Shown here piece by piece: positions 1 through 10,259 of a DNA stretch of 64,000 bases. The stretch is from contig OZ024875.1 in assembly GCA_964017185.1 (NCBI GenBank), forward strand, positions 49,431,986 through 49,495,985, written 5' to 3'. This stretch comes from Rugalucina vietnamica. Taxonomy: Eukaryota > Mollusca > Bivalvia > Lucinida > Lucinidae. Numbering within the stretch: the stretch's first letter is position 1; each line of letters starts with the position of its first letter. The translations under genes were made by a program, and so were the position numbers. The notes under the pieces are model-generated. The model saw only the letters and a program-made list of their open reading frames with translations. It ran no database searches and was not told the DNA's origin.

Positions 1-14
1 TACAAAAAAGACAA

Positions 15-111
15 TATTAGGTAGTGATACAGACTTGAGGTGAACATATCGCAAGCTGAGTGTCACTCAGCTTGCGATATGTTCACCTCAAGTCTGTATC
101 ACTACCTAATA
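15..111. repeat. Perfect 48-bp inverted repeat with 1-nt spacer
   Basis: Bases 15-62 are the exact reverse complement of 64-111, with a single T at 63. The arm contains a stretch (AACATATCGCAAGCTGAGTG) resembling the interior of the foldback element seen complete at 62103-63004, so this is probably a rearranged end of that family. The sequence just downstream (to about 160) also resembles it. A hairpin this tight can also be an assembly or cloning artefact. Confidence 0.85.
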
Positions 112-319
112 ATCTGCTCAGAGCAGATATTTGCCTAAAGGTAGCGACTCAGTAGTTTTAATGCGCACGTATCTTGCTTTCTCCTTCCATGTGAAATTTG
201 ACTGTGGTTGGTTGTCCTGGAATGGTGTTTCTAACCAACGATTTATTTCCAAAATGTTAAAAAATACGCACGCTCAGAAAAACTTATTCACTTAGAAACT
301 TAATACTCGTAATTTATAG

Positions 320-420
320 TATCCAAGTTCGCATCTCTAGTGAGAGCCAGAGACTAATTTCCCTCCTGGTGAGTATTGTCAGTTTGGCGTATCACCAGTA
401 AACCATTCAGATTCAGATTG
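320..420 (+). mobile_element. 3' end fragment of the CR1-like LINE
   Basis: This stretch matches the last part of the intact LINE at 45221-49444: the end of the ORF, the short 3' UTR with TCACCAGTAAAC, and the ATTCAG-repeat tail. It is a 5'-truncated remnant of about 100 bp. The stretch between it and the hairpin at 15-111 holds nothing else recognisable. Confidence 0.7.
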
Positions 421-494
421 TTCTGCAAGGCTCCTTGTAAAAGTCATCGTTGACACTACGTACCGAATGCTTAATATTAGAGTTCAGGATTACA

Positions 495-860
495 GGGTAA
501 AACTAAGTAATGATCGGGAAATTGCACAAATTGCACAATCGGAATGAAAGACAGTCTCACCCTAAAAAATTGACAATCAGGTGCTAAAATACAAAGAAAA
601 TATTTCGTAAGCTGAGTGAGCAGATATTCATCCCTACAAGTGGCCACTCAGTTACCCCGAGTTTACTGAATATATAAAACGTACAAAAGGGTACAAACAT
701 CACAAAATTGAACTCAAAACATTTAACAATTAACCCACAACAGAAGTACCACAATGGAACATTCAATAGTATAAAATTTACTGGAGGGTAGGGCGGTCGG
801 GGGGAGAGGCTTAAATCGACAGACGCCTAACCTCTCACTAAGCCTCTGCAGTGTTTATTT
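495..860 (+). mobile_element. Decayed foldback-element arm
   Basis: Diverged match, in order, to the left arm of the foldback element: the CAATCAGGTGCT, CGTAAGCTGAGTGAGCAG and GTGGCCACTCAGTTACC blocks are recognisable. A second small piece of the same arm lies at 985-1065 (AAGTAGGCAATGATCAGG). No coding potential is seen. Confidence 0.6.
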
Positions 861-1109
861 TGAAATCAGTTAGTTGTTTGGTCTTCATTGAGACTCATGT
901 GCAAATGAATAAACGAAGATTGTTACAAATCTGAAAAGAAGCCCGGACAGACTGAGTGCAAACTCTGAAATAAACCCTTTTCTGGTCAATCAAAAAGATA
1001 AAAGTAGGCAATGATCAGGATATGGCGCAATCAGAAGGAAATTATTACTCCCAAAACCAAGGTTTATCTGATAATTTGCCAAACGGGGTTGTATAACTAT
1101 TCAGATTCT

Positions 1110-1275
1110 CGGATACTTTGATTTAGACTACACAGATGTAAATTCTTGAAACTGCAGCAAAAAGTCTGGCTTTCGCTGCCAGTTTTATAAAGGGTCACTG
1201 ATGAAGGTTCATTACCCGAAATTGTACAATATGGCCCATCTTCTAGCTTTGTATTTTTACTGCTTCCAAAGGATC
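1110..1275 (+). repeat. Dispersed repeat 'A' (copy 1)
   Basis: This block recurs at 57711-57824 and 58635-58750, always close to a foldback element. The shared core begins TCTGGCTTTCG and ends near GAAGGATC. The copy here also matches sequence upstream of the 58635 copy (TTGATTTAGAC). It could be part of a longer form of the foldback element or an independent short repeat. Confidence 0.55.
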
Positions 1276-1468
1276 TAACAATTATTTTTATTTCATTGGT
1301 GTGTTTGAATTCACAAGCAGTTATTAACGATTCGGTTTGAAATGCACTGGTACATCTCATAGGGCCAAGCAACCAAGAAATGTCTTTTGAACCACTGCAG
1401 AAAAATAGGGACTACGGGATCGTATAAGTTGTCCCGATTTATGCAACCAATTTTTCTGCAATCTGCAG

Positions 1469-2617
1469 AAAAAAATACAACTCATATAAAAGCTAAGAAA
1501 ACTGGTAGTGCAAAAGTTAGATCTAAATTTGAAAATTTAAGAAGGGAAATCAAATCTGATATTAGGAAGCAACACGACCTGCGTGTCAATAACTTTGTAG
1601 GGAATGTTAAGGCCAATCCCAGGGATTGTTCTTTGTTTGTTCTTGATGATTCATTGACTAGTTAGAGATTCACCACGAGGACCGAAGAGCTAACTAAATG
1701 TTATGAACCACTACAGAAGCTGAGGGTGAGGTTATGGCCATGTAAAATCGATTTAAACCCGCCAGTAACTTTGTGTTGCTGATCGTTCCAAGTCGATACC
1801 TCTGTGGTGGTTCTTTTTGTTTTATGTCTTGGTGTTTTGAATTTTTGTGCCGTTGGCGCCTTATGTATGTTTTCGTATTTTAGTTAAGTTAAGGTAACTG
1901 AGTGGCCACCTATTGGGAAAATAGCTGCTCATTCGGCTTACGAAATGTTTTCATGGTATAAGTGCCTGATGTTAGTTTGGTTTTTTCCCACCTAGGTTTT
2001 TGGAGTGGGAATCTTTTTCTGATTGCGCATTTTCCTGATCTTTGCCTACTTGTACCTTTTTATAGCCATATTTTAAAATACAATGTAATCAGTGGAAAGA
2101 AACGCAAGGCATTTCCCTTTTGAAAAAGAAAAATGGAAGTGGTATTGCTCAATCTTATTTCGAAAAAGAGAAGAATTTAATGGTCAGTTCACAGATGTAT
2201 TCACTAAAACGGTACGCAAGTCTCACGTATGCATAGGTCAGCTCCATTCATGGACGTAATTGTTGTTGCAAAGCAAGGAGTAACAAAGCTCTTGTAACAA
2301 ACAGCCGAGCTAAGCCACCGCAAATCCCGTCAGTGGAAAATCATGTTCATCCACCGAGGGTGGTTTACTGCCCTATATAGTCAACACTTACTCGATTCAC
2401 AAAGTTTCGAGTTTCTAATTTGCATATTACTAGCTCTCCAGATGCCGCTAATACGTTGCACCAACGTATTCTAGCAAGAGAGGCTATCCCGTCATTCTTT
2501 AAAGGTTTGAATTCATCTAAAGCCATAGGACCTGATGAGCCCCATCCTAGAATTGGAAATGGATTTAGGGCCGGTCTTTGCACAGCTTGTTCAGCAATTA
2601 ATTTATACGGGTGAAAT
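1469..2617 (+). pseudogene. LINE fragment split by a foldback insertion
   Basis: Bases 1469-1627 match the linker between endonuclease and reverse transcriptase of the intact LINE ORF (the KKTGSAK...RKQHDL region, around 47490-47640). Bases 2126-2310 and 2420-2617 match the following part, up to the start of the RT domain (the ...GPDE.HPR block). The gap is filled by foldback sequence at 1631-2062. The reading frame is broken by stops and indels, so this is an old dead copy. Confidence 0.75.
1631..2062 (-). mobile_element. Foldback element, single arm inside a LINE
   Basis: Matches the right arm of the complete element at 62103-63004, from the spacer edge (GATTCATTGACTAGTTAGAG) to the terminus (CCTACTTGTACCTTTTT). 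Only one arm is kept. Confidence 0.8.
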
Positions 2618-2627
2618 CCCCCATAGA

Positions 2628-2890
2628 GCTGAAAGTACAAATAGGCAATGATCAGGAAATGGCGCAATGAGAAAGAAATTCCCACTCCATAAACCGAGGG
2701 GTGGGAAAAAACTAAAATGACACTTAAGTACTTATACCATGAAAACATGTTGTAAGCCGAGTGAGCAGCTGTTCCCCAATAGGCGGCCACTCAGTTACCC
2801 GAACTGAACTAAAAATATGAAAACGTACATAAGGCTCAAACAGCACAAAAATTCGACTCCAAAACACAAAACAATTAGAACCACAACAGA
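2628..2890 (+). mobile_element. Foldback element, partial left arm
   Basis: Starts with AAAGTACAAATAGGCAATGATCAGG-like sequence and runs through GTGGCCACTCAGTTACC-like and CACAAAAATTCGA blocks, then stops. It interrupts the LINE fragment exactly where the match to the RT domain stops. Confidence 0.7.
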
Positions 2891-2899
2891 AGCTTGGAT

Positions 2900-3101
2900 T
2901 TAGAAAGAATATGCATTGTACTGTCTCTGGAGTGAAAACAAAGGCGCTGATCGGTTGTGCAGTTACTGCACAGGCGAGCGATCAACGCCTTTGTTTTCGC
3001 TCCAGGTACTGCACAGTTGATTTTCGTCTTTGTTTTCGCATTTTCGCATATGCAGAATGTTGGTGTTCTGATACTGTAGCTCATTTGGTATAAAGGTGAT
3101 G

Positions 3102-3147
<46 letters not shown>

Positions 3148-3345
3148 GAATTTCACCAGATGATAATTAAGAAACAGAACAGTACAAAGAACCTCGAAAT
3201 TACAGATTAAGGATGAGTCGGGTTCAACATTTAGGCAGCGATAAGAAAGGCACTGATCAGCTGTGTTTTGACTGTGCAGCTGTTCCGAACCGTTGTTTTT
3301 GCCTGGGCAAAATGCATGTTTTCTGGTTGTACAACACATTCAATG
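2900..3345 (+). mobile_element. Decayed hairpin MITE (family 1) with poly-T tract
   Basis: Holds two blocks like the centre of MITE family 1 (GAAAACAAAGGCGCTGATC, then its near-complement) at 2930-3035, and a T tract at about 3104-3145 followed by another AAGGCACTGATCAGCTGTG-like block at 3247. Open frames across the poly-T are artefacts. Bases 3346-3645 show nothing recognisable. Confidence 0.5.
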
Positions 3346-3645
3346 GGCTGTTGCTTTGAGGTAAGCCGCCCGGTAAACGACTTAGTTACATGACCTTAAT
3401 GGACAATGATGCAAATCTCTAGTATCAAGACAATCCTCTCTCAACTACATGTCGCACAGAAAATAGTAATCTAGAAACACAAGAACGATTGGTCGAATTC
3501 GGGAATGCTTTATATTGAAACCGGAATGTCCTGCCCAACCTATCACTAACTTCTCTATGCCCTGATCAGATAATGTAAGGGCTAAGTTTGCTATAATTTT
3601 AACCATTAAAGCGTTTCGATTATTACGTTTTCAGTTTTGGTGTTC

Positions 3646-4545
3646 TTACGTTGGCCAAACGATGGGCCAACATTATACTCATGTATGTACATCTTAGGGA
3701 TCTTACGATGTTGGGCCAACGTTGGGCCAACGTTATACACATGTATGTTCATTTGAGAAACCTACGATGTTGGGCCAACGTTATACACGTGTATGTACAT
3801 TTGAGGAAACCTACGTTTCCAACGTGACAATAATTAAAAATATAAGTTTTATTTTTTCAAGTAATGGATAACTCCCCCAGGTTATGTTGAGTATACTCCC
3901 ACCATACCTGGAGGAGGATAAAATTTATCCATTTAGTTAAATAATTACTGACTAGCAAGACCTTTTTGGTACACCTTACATGTACGAAAGGGGTGTTAGA
4001 AGTCACAGGGAACACTCCGGTTTTGCCATCCCTAGAACCTTTAGTGAAAAACGAAAAATCCCAAGATACACCTAAGAGATAACCTTTAAAACAATTTCAA
4101 ATAAAATGAAGAAATGCCTGGCAAACAGGCCTAAAACATGGGAACTGTTAAAAGTAGACTATTAAATGGTCAGTACCAAGAGCTAGAACAGGGTTTTAAA
4201 ATGGTTTACTTACATAAGGAGCATTTGCAGGATGTGCCATTCCAGGTCTTGATGAAAGTCTTAAAATTGTTAAAAGATGCTATTTTCCTGGCATCATATG
4301 GGAGTGAATTCCCAAAACTATTTGCACCATACCTTGTGCTCTTGGTTCTGGGGATTTCTAATAGATGAGTGTACCTGAAATATTACTATGCGAACTTGAG
4401 TATAATTTGACTGTGAAAATCAAATTAATAATATTTTGAGTCACAAATGGGCCAACATAGGCCCAACGTAGGCCCAACGTTACACTGCCAACGGCTAACC
4501 ATTTACCAACGATGCGCTTCAACGCTAACGTTGGGCCAACGTTGT
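3646..4545. mobile_element. Non-autonomous DNA transposon with TTGGGCCAACG repeats
   Basis: Both ends carry clustered copies of TTGGGCCAACGTTG or its complement: 3646-3825 as a short tandem array of about 50 bp per unit, and 4444-4545. Such clustered subterminal motifs typically bind a transposase supplied in trans. The interior has a 76-codon open frame at 4138-4368 with no recognisable domain, so I do not call it a gene. Confidence 0.55.
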
Positions 4546-4617
4546 CATGCTATCTGGGATATAAACACTATATACATATTGAGCTGTGGAAATGTGATTT
4601 GCTCAAGGCAACAACAG

Positions 4618-4694
4618 ACGACGCCCCGGACGGGGATCGAACCATGGACCCTTCAGTCCAAAGTCTGATGCGCTACCGACTGCACGAGGTCCTG
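4618..4694 (-). tRNA. tRNA-like sequence (pseudogene or SINE head)
   Basis: On the minus strand the order is acceptor-like GACCTCG, a box A-like GTGCAGTCGG, an anticodon-arm region with TTTGGA in the loop, and a good box B (GGTTCGATCCC). The anticodon stem only pairs with an 8-nt loop and the acceptor strands have mismatches, so this is not a convincing functional tRNA. It is best read as a decayed tRNA or the Pol III promoter of a SINE. The rest of 4546-5169 is AT-rich with nothing recognisable. Confidence 0.35.
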
Positions 4695-5169
4695 TCTCCA
4701 TATGACCTTAGCTGTTAATCAACCAACAAAAGCTTTCTACACCCTTATCCACGACATCTGTGTCAATAGCATTCCACACGGAAAATTACGAATGATCACG
4801 GAAAATTCCGAACACATCTGTCAACAAACTCGAGATAATTACTAATTGGTCAATTAATTTATCAAAGTTCAGTCGAAAATCAACCACGTTTGTTTCAAAA
4901 GCCACATATAATCCATTCTTAGTTTCCCTTTTAAAATTATTAATTACCTATTCGTACTCAGATTATAACTTGCATTCTGAAAGATCTAATTTATGATTCG
5001 GATGGTACTAATATTCGATGCATATTAAATAATATCTCTGTACATATATCTGTCCCTTAGATATGTTTTATTACTTTTAATCATACTTCTATCGTCATGC
5101 ATGTAGGCTTATCCTGCAAACACAACGGAGTAATCAGAATAATCAGAAATTGATTGATTGGAGAATTAC

Positions 5170-6804
5170 GGACAACTCTGCCCAAAGACAACTCGGCCCT
5201 GGACAACTCGGCCCAAGAAAATCTTGGATTAAGACAAGTCGGCCCCAAATAAAAAGGCAACTCAGACCACTTTAAAAGACAACTCGATTCAAATGAGGAT
5301 TGATATTTTTAAGTACTCACCAGTGATTCCATCGGTCTTTTTGTCTATTTCTTTTTTCCAGTATCATTACGAAAACTTGCCCATGCAATAAACAGAGATT
5401 TTTTTTAGCTTTAAAAATGAAAAATTTTCAGCTGAATTTTTTAAATATTTTTCTTATTTTTGCCCAAAACATAGATTGTGGGTACATGTTAGAACCGCCT
5501 CGGCGAGGCGGTTCTAACGAGTACCCACAATCTATGTTTTGGAGCAAAAATAAGAAAAATAGGTATACCCCTGCATACCCCAGTTTTTCTATATAAAAGT
5601 GGGGTTTAAGGGGGTATACATTACACGGACATGTTTTCCTGATGCTAGTACATGTACAATTTTATATTTCCTGTGTTTGGCAATACATCAAATCTTAAGT
5701 TAAAATATTATCCTAAAAGTAGTGAAACGAAATTGCATTATTGCTTGGATTTGGGATAATTATTTTTAAAAGCTCAAGTATCATAATAATGCACATATAA
5801 TTAAATGGGTAATCATCAATTACTTAATCGGAATTAAAGGCGGCGCATCGATTAAAGTACATTAAAATATAAGACCGACAGAAGATAATTATAACTGCAG
5901 TTAAAGATATTCACAAATAATCATACTATTGGTCTTAATTGGTATAGTATTCCTTTGATTTGCTGAGCAATGTTTGTTATTGGTTCTTATTGAAGTAAAA
6001 CAAAATAAAATAAAATAAACCCCAATGTTTGTTTGTTTCTTTATTATTATTATTATTTATTTTAGTCTTTTATTTATTTCTCTGACAATAAATGAGAATT
6101 TTTCGTGTTTGACTCAAGTCACAGATTAACATTATAATGAATAACCATTATAATTCTAAATAATAAATGTCAGTTTCTTCTGGTGCATTTATTTCATCCG
6201 TATTTATAAGGGTAAATAAGTGACGTAAATCTATGACGAAAAAAATCATTTGTACATATGCAAAGTCAAATAATGACGATCAAACCGGCTAAGCTAGTGG
6301 TAATAATATCTGTTCATTAAACAATTAGTTTTTAAAACCAGTCTGCTTGATTGTCAGCACATAATTATTGGCGTAGCAGCTAGTCGTAAGACTGATTTTT
6401 GCTATCTTGTCTGAGTGTCTGATCGTTCATTAGTCTTTTTGACTACTAATATAAACCATCTATTCACTTGTTTGTCCGCCTGTGTACGTACAGGCTATAG
6501 CCTATACCAACAGTTACATTTTAAATCGCTGAATTTAATAATAATTAATGAACTAACCACGGTCATTTACTACAAACCTTTTTAAAGGTAGTGTCATCTG
6601 TTTCTCATGTACAGTAAGAAAGGCACCAGCAAAATTAACCACAGCCATTTACTACTACAAACCTTTTTAAAGGTAGTGTCCCAAAACTGACTAAACCGAA
6701 TCAAAAATACTGGGCCGAGTTGTCTTTTGAACTGGGCCGAGTTGTCTTATGAATTGGGCCGAGTTGATTTTACTGGGCCGAGTTGTCTTTGGGCCGAGTT
6801 GTCC
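5170..6804. mobile_element. Non-autonomous DNA transposon with GGACAACTCGGCCC termini
   Basis: The left end has GGACAACTCTGCCC then several GACAACTCGGCCC repeats (5170-5295). The right end has the complement, GGGCCGAGTTGTC, five times (6712-6804). That gives inverted, internally repeated termini around 1.6 kb of AT-rich DNA with no ORF. A hairpin MITE (family 2) sits inside at 5364-5644, so the host element is older than that insertion. Confidence 0.65.
5364..5644 (+). mobile_element. Hairpin MITE family 2, copy 1
   Basis: Reference copy for this family. It starts CATTACGAAAACTTGCCC, ends GGACATGTTTTCCTGATG, and these termini are inverted repeats. The centre is a long hairpin around CATAGATTGTGGGTAC, GAACCGCCTCGGCGAGGCGG and GTACCCACAATCTATG, followed by TATACCCCTGCATACCCC and TATATAAAAGTGGGG. 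It has no ORF. The family recurs at least ten times in this window in both orientations. Confidence 0.8.
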
Positions 6805-7080
6805 TGAACCCTGATGGGAGTATCAAGAAAACAAAACAAAAGTATCTCAAAAGCTCATATTAGAATTTAATGATAAATGAGGTGTATTCCTGGTAGAGAA
6901 TTTTCTTTCTTATTTTTGATCCAAAACACAGATTGTGGATAATCATTAGAACCGTGTAAATGTGTACATGTAATGTACATTTTAATAATCACAGCGTTAA
7001 TTGTCTTTAGTCCTATGACCAGGTTAATTGTGCCAAACATACTACTTACGTACAAAGCTCTTTATTGTTCACATGTAAAT

Positions 7081-7312
7081 GAGCTGCCGCATGGGAAAAC
7101 CACATACTGCATAATATGCGAAAACAAAGATGCAGATCAGCTTCGCGGTTACCGCGAAGCTGATTATGCCTTTGTTTTTGCTACATGGATAGTACAATCC
7201 TTCTTCTTCATAAATCCGAAATTTCAAGCTTCTAGCCTTTTTCTGTGCCTGTACAGGCAAGTTTGTGTCAGACCTGGTCGGAATCCAAATTGTTGATTTG
7301 AGCACAGGCTCA
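7081..7312 (-). mobile_element. Hairpin MITE family 1, copy 1
   Basis: Family description: about 235 bp, termini GAGCCGC(C/G)(T/A)CG(T)GAGAAAACC and the complement, an asymmetric middle with AGAAGCTTGAAATTTC and TTGTACTATCCG, and a near-perfect central palindrome GATCAGCTTCGC..GCGAAGCTGATC flanked by GGCGC/GCGCC. It has no ORF. This copy has the palindrome on the left, opposite to copy 2. A fragment of MITE family 2 lies just before it at 6886-6955. Confidence 0.75.
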
Positions 7313-7337
7313 AATCATGGTAACTACAGTCTTATAA

Positions 7338-7573
7338 TGAGCCGCCTCGTGGGAAAACCAACAATGTGGTTTCCGACCAGGTCCGACACAAATCAGGCTG
7401 TACAGTCACAGAAGCAGGCTAGAAGCTTGAAATTTCAGATTTAAGTAGAAGAGGAATTGTACTATCCGAGTAGCAAAAACAAAGGCGCTGATCAGCTCCG
7501 CGGTTACTGCGAAGCTGATCTGCGCCTTTGTTTTCGCCTATGCAGTTTGTTGATTTTCCCATGAGGCGGCTCA
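7338..7573 (+). mobile_element. Hairpin MITE family 1, copy 2
   Basis: Full-length copy with well-kept termini (GAGCCGCCTCGTGGGAAAAC and its near-complement). Only about 25 bp separate it from copy 1, which is in the opposite orientation. Bases 7574-7834 show nothing recognisable. Confidence 0.8.
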
Positions 7574-7834
7574 AATGTATCCTATTAGGCTAGTACCCTT
7601 GCAGTATCTTCTGCATCTTTCTCTTTTATATAAACATTTCAACAAAGTTGGTGAATAAAATTGGTTCGAAACAACCCACCAAAATCGACCAAAAGGACCC
7701 AGGGTTGAAAACTTGAAATAACCTAGGCTGAAACAACTAATCTTTATCTTAAAGCATAAAAAAGAAAGTCAGTGACAGTCATTTAAGGCCAAGGCTATCC
7801 AAACAGCAGACCTAGTCATGACTTGAAAGTTTTT

Positions 7835-9502
7835 AGCTCACCTGAGCCGAAGGCTCATAGGTGAGCTTATAGTATACCCATGCTCCGGCGTCCGTCCGTC
7901 GTCCGTCCGTCCGTCGTCCACAATTTCAAAGATCTTCTTCTCTGAAACTGCTGGGCCGATTGTTCTCATATTACACATACACCATCTACAGGTAGGGGGA
8001 AATAATAATTGTGTTTTTTGTTTTGATCGGATAAGGACTCTGGTTGCTATGGCAACTTATGCTTCCCATAGACTTATAATGGAAAAAAGTGAAAATTGCC
8101 AGTTTTTGCTGTCTTGTTGGAGATATTTGAATTTTGTTTTTGCAGAAATGTTTATTGAGTAGTCCTTTACGTTTCATGTGACTTTTGTCCTAATCCTTCA
8201 TTTTGATTGGTTGCAGGGGCCCCATATAGGGAAAAATTTCGAAAAACATTCAAAAATCTTCTTCTCAGAAACTGTCAAGGGGATGAAGCCTATACTTTGT
8301 ATACATGTTCCTGACAGTGACCTCTACATAATTTGTGTTTTTTATTCCAGGCGGATAAGAATTCTGGTTGCTATGGCAACTTAAAGTTTCCATAGACTTA
8401 TAATGGGAAAAGTGGAAATCGGCTATTTTTCCGCCAAAATTACAGAGATTTGAATTTTGTTTTTGCAGAAATGTTTATTGAGTAGTGTTTGACGTTTCTT
8501 GCGAGTTTTGTCCTAATCCTTTATTTTGATTGGTTGCTGGGGCCCCATAAAGGGCAAAATTTTGAAAAAAACATTCAAAAATCTTCTCAAAAACTGTCAA
8601 GTGGATGAATCCTGTACTTTGTATACATGTTCCTGACAGTAGCCTCTACATAATTTGTGTTTTTTATTCCAGTCGGATAAGAACTCTGGTTGCTATGGTA
8701 ACTTTAAGTTTCCATAGACTTATAATGGGAAAAGTGGAAATTAGCTATTTTTTGAAAACTAATGCAGCCTGAGATCTGAAAAGTGGTAGATGCAAACAAC
8801 TAATGGATTAGCTGAAGGTATATGATTAATTTAGGTCAAGGTCATCTCTTGACCTTGGCCGGTCTGTCGTCCATACACACTTTCCAAAGATTTTTTTCTC
8901 TGAAACCACTTGGCCAATCAAAGCCAAATTTTATATGAAGCATCTATAGGAAGTGGGAACCAATGTGTATATAAATAATCCAGGTCACATGACCAAGATG
9001 GCCGCCATGCCCATATATTGTAAAAACCCTTAAAATATCTTCTCCAGAACCGGTGAACCGATTTCAACGAAACTTTGCATGAAGTATGGGTGACTCAAGT
9101 ACTACAATGTGTATATAAAACATGACCCTGTGGTGACCTTGACCTATTTTATGGCAAGGTCAACATAGTCAACATAGGTGGTCAATGCATTTGAATGGGG
9201 AAAACTTTTAAAATGTCATTTTAAGTGAAAGTCTTGCAAGAAATGGGCAGTAGGACTGAAATTTAATGATTCTGAAAAAAAATGGACCCCAGGGGCTCAT
9301 CTGCTTTTAAAATGTTATTTGAAGGGGAAAATCAGCAGGAAATTGGCAAATGGACAAAATATTGATTATTCTGAAAAAAGAAAATGGCCCACATCTGCCC
9401 CTGCACTGGGGTTAAATACATGTACCATAATATTCAAATATGTTAATTGATATATGAAGCAGATCTCAGGTGAGCGTTTACAGGACCATTGGTCCTCTGG
9501 TT
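7835..9502 (+). mobile_element. Tandem-core 'pearl/HINE-like' element A, copy 1
   Basis: Left end is a hairpin (AGCTCACCTGAGCC..AGGTGAGCTT), followed by a GTCC/GTCCG microsatellite, tandem core units and a right-end hairpin (GGACCATTGGTCC). This architecture matches bivalve pearl elements, which are considered Helentron-associated non-autonomous elements. This copy has two core types: about 320-bp units keyed by GGTTGCTATGGCAACTT near 8036, 8356 and 8683, then one unit of the type dominating other copies (8890-9480). Open frames through the units are repeat-derived. Confidence 0.7.
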
Positions 9503-9526
9503 TCTTATTGTAAGGATTAAAACTTC

Positions 9527-9794
9527 CATCAGGAAAACAAGTCCGTGAAATAAATACCCCCTTATACCCCACTTTTATATAGCAAGACTGGGGTTTGCAG
9601 GGTTATACCTATTTTTCTTATTTTTTCTCCAAAACATAGATTGTGGGTACTCGTTAGAACCGCCGTTCTAACGTGTACCCACAATCAATGTTTTGAGCAA
9701 AAATAAGAAAAATATCCATTTTTTTCTAATGAAATTTTCAAATTTTACAAGTGAAAAAAAAACCTGTTTATTGCATGGACAAGTTTTCGTAATG
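9527..9794 (-). mobile_element. Hairpin MITE family 2, copy 2
   Basis: Reverse orientation, starting CATCAGGAAAACAAGTCC and ending AAGTTTTCGTAATG. The central GC hairpin is shorter than in copy 1. It lies head-to-head with copy 3. Confidence 0.8.
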
Positions 9795-9800
9795 ATTACG

Positions 9801-10104
9801 ATTTACGAAAACTTGCCCATGTAATACCGGTATACAGTTTTCTTAAATTGTAAAAATTGAAAATTTTCAGCGGAAACTGAAATTTTTTTTTTATATACTT
9901 CTCTTATTTTTGCTCAAAACATAGATTGAGGGTACACCTTAGAGCCGCCTTGCCGAGGCGGTTCTAATGAGTACATGTACCCACAATCTATGTTTTGGAG
10001 CAAAAATAAGTAAAATAGGTATACCCCTCCATACCCCTGTTTTACTATATAAAATTGGGGTATCATGAGGGGTGTATACATTACATGGACAAAATATCCT
10101 GATG
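9801..10104 (+). mobile_element. Hairpin MITE family 2, copy 3
   Basis: Full-length copy next to copy 2 in the opposite orientation, together forming a roughly 570-bp inverted pair. It ends 82 bp before the start codon of the membrane-protein gene, so it may supply part of that gene's 5' leader or lie in a 5' UTR intron. Confidence 0.8.
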
Positions 10105-10186
10105 TTAAAAGATCTTCTAAAAGGAAAAGTTCTCATGATAAAGTTTATTTTTCTACAGGTGTTATTTTGTACCCTCAGTGATAACC

Positions 10187-10259
10187 ATGAAGAGTAAGGG
10201 ACTTGGTCTATGGGTAGCGGCTCTAGGGTTGATGCTTATAAACTTTTCTTCAATAGAAG
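10187..10259 (+). CDS. Exon 1 (coding) of membrane-protein gene: signal peptide
   Basis: ATG follows ATAACC. It encodes MKSKG and a hydrophobic run ending near SSIEG, a typical signal peptide. The donor is GAAG|GTAATT and the exon ends in phase 1. A pyrimidine-rich TTTTTCTACAG at 10147-10158 could be the acceptor of this exon. Confidence 0.75.

Noticed and set aside
2875-3339. 154-codon minus-strand frame with a run of lysines
   Set aside because: It crosses a poly-T tract and decayed MITE sequence; the open frame is due to low complexity.
4618-4694. Functional tRNA gene
   Set aside because: 8-nt anticodon loop and mismatched acceptor stem. Kept only as a tRNA-like relic.
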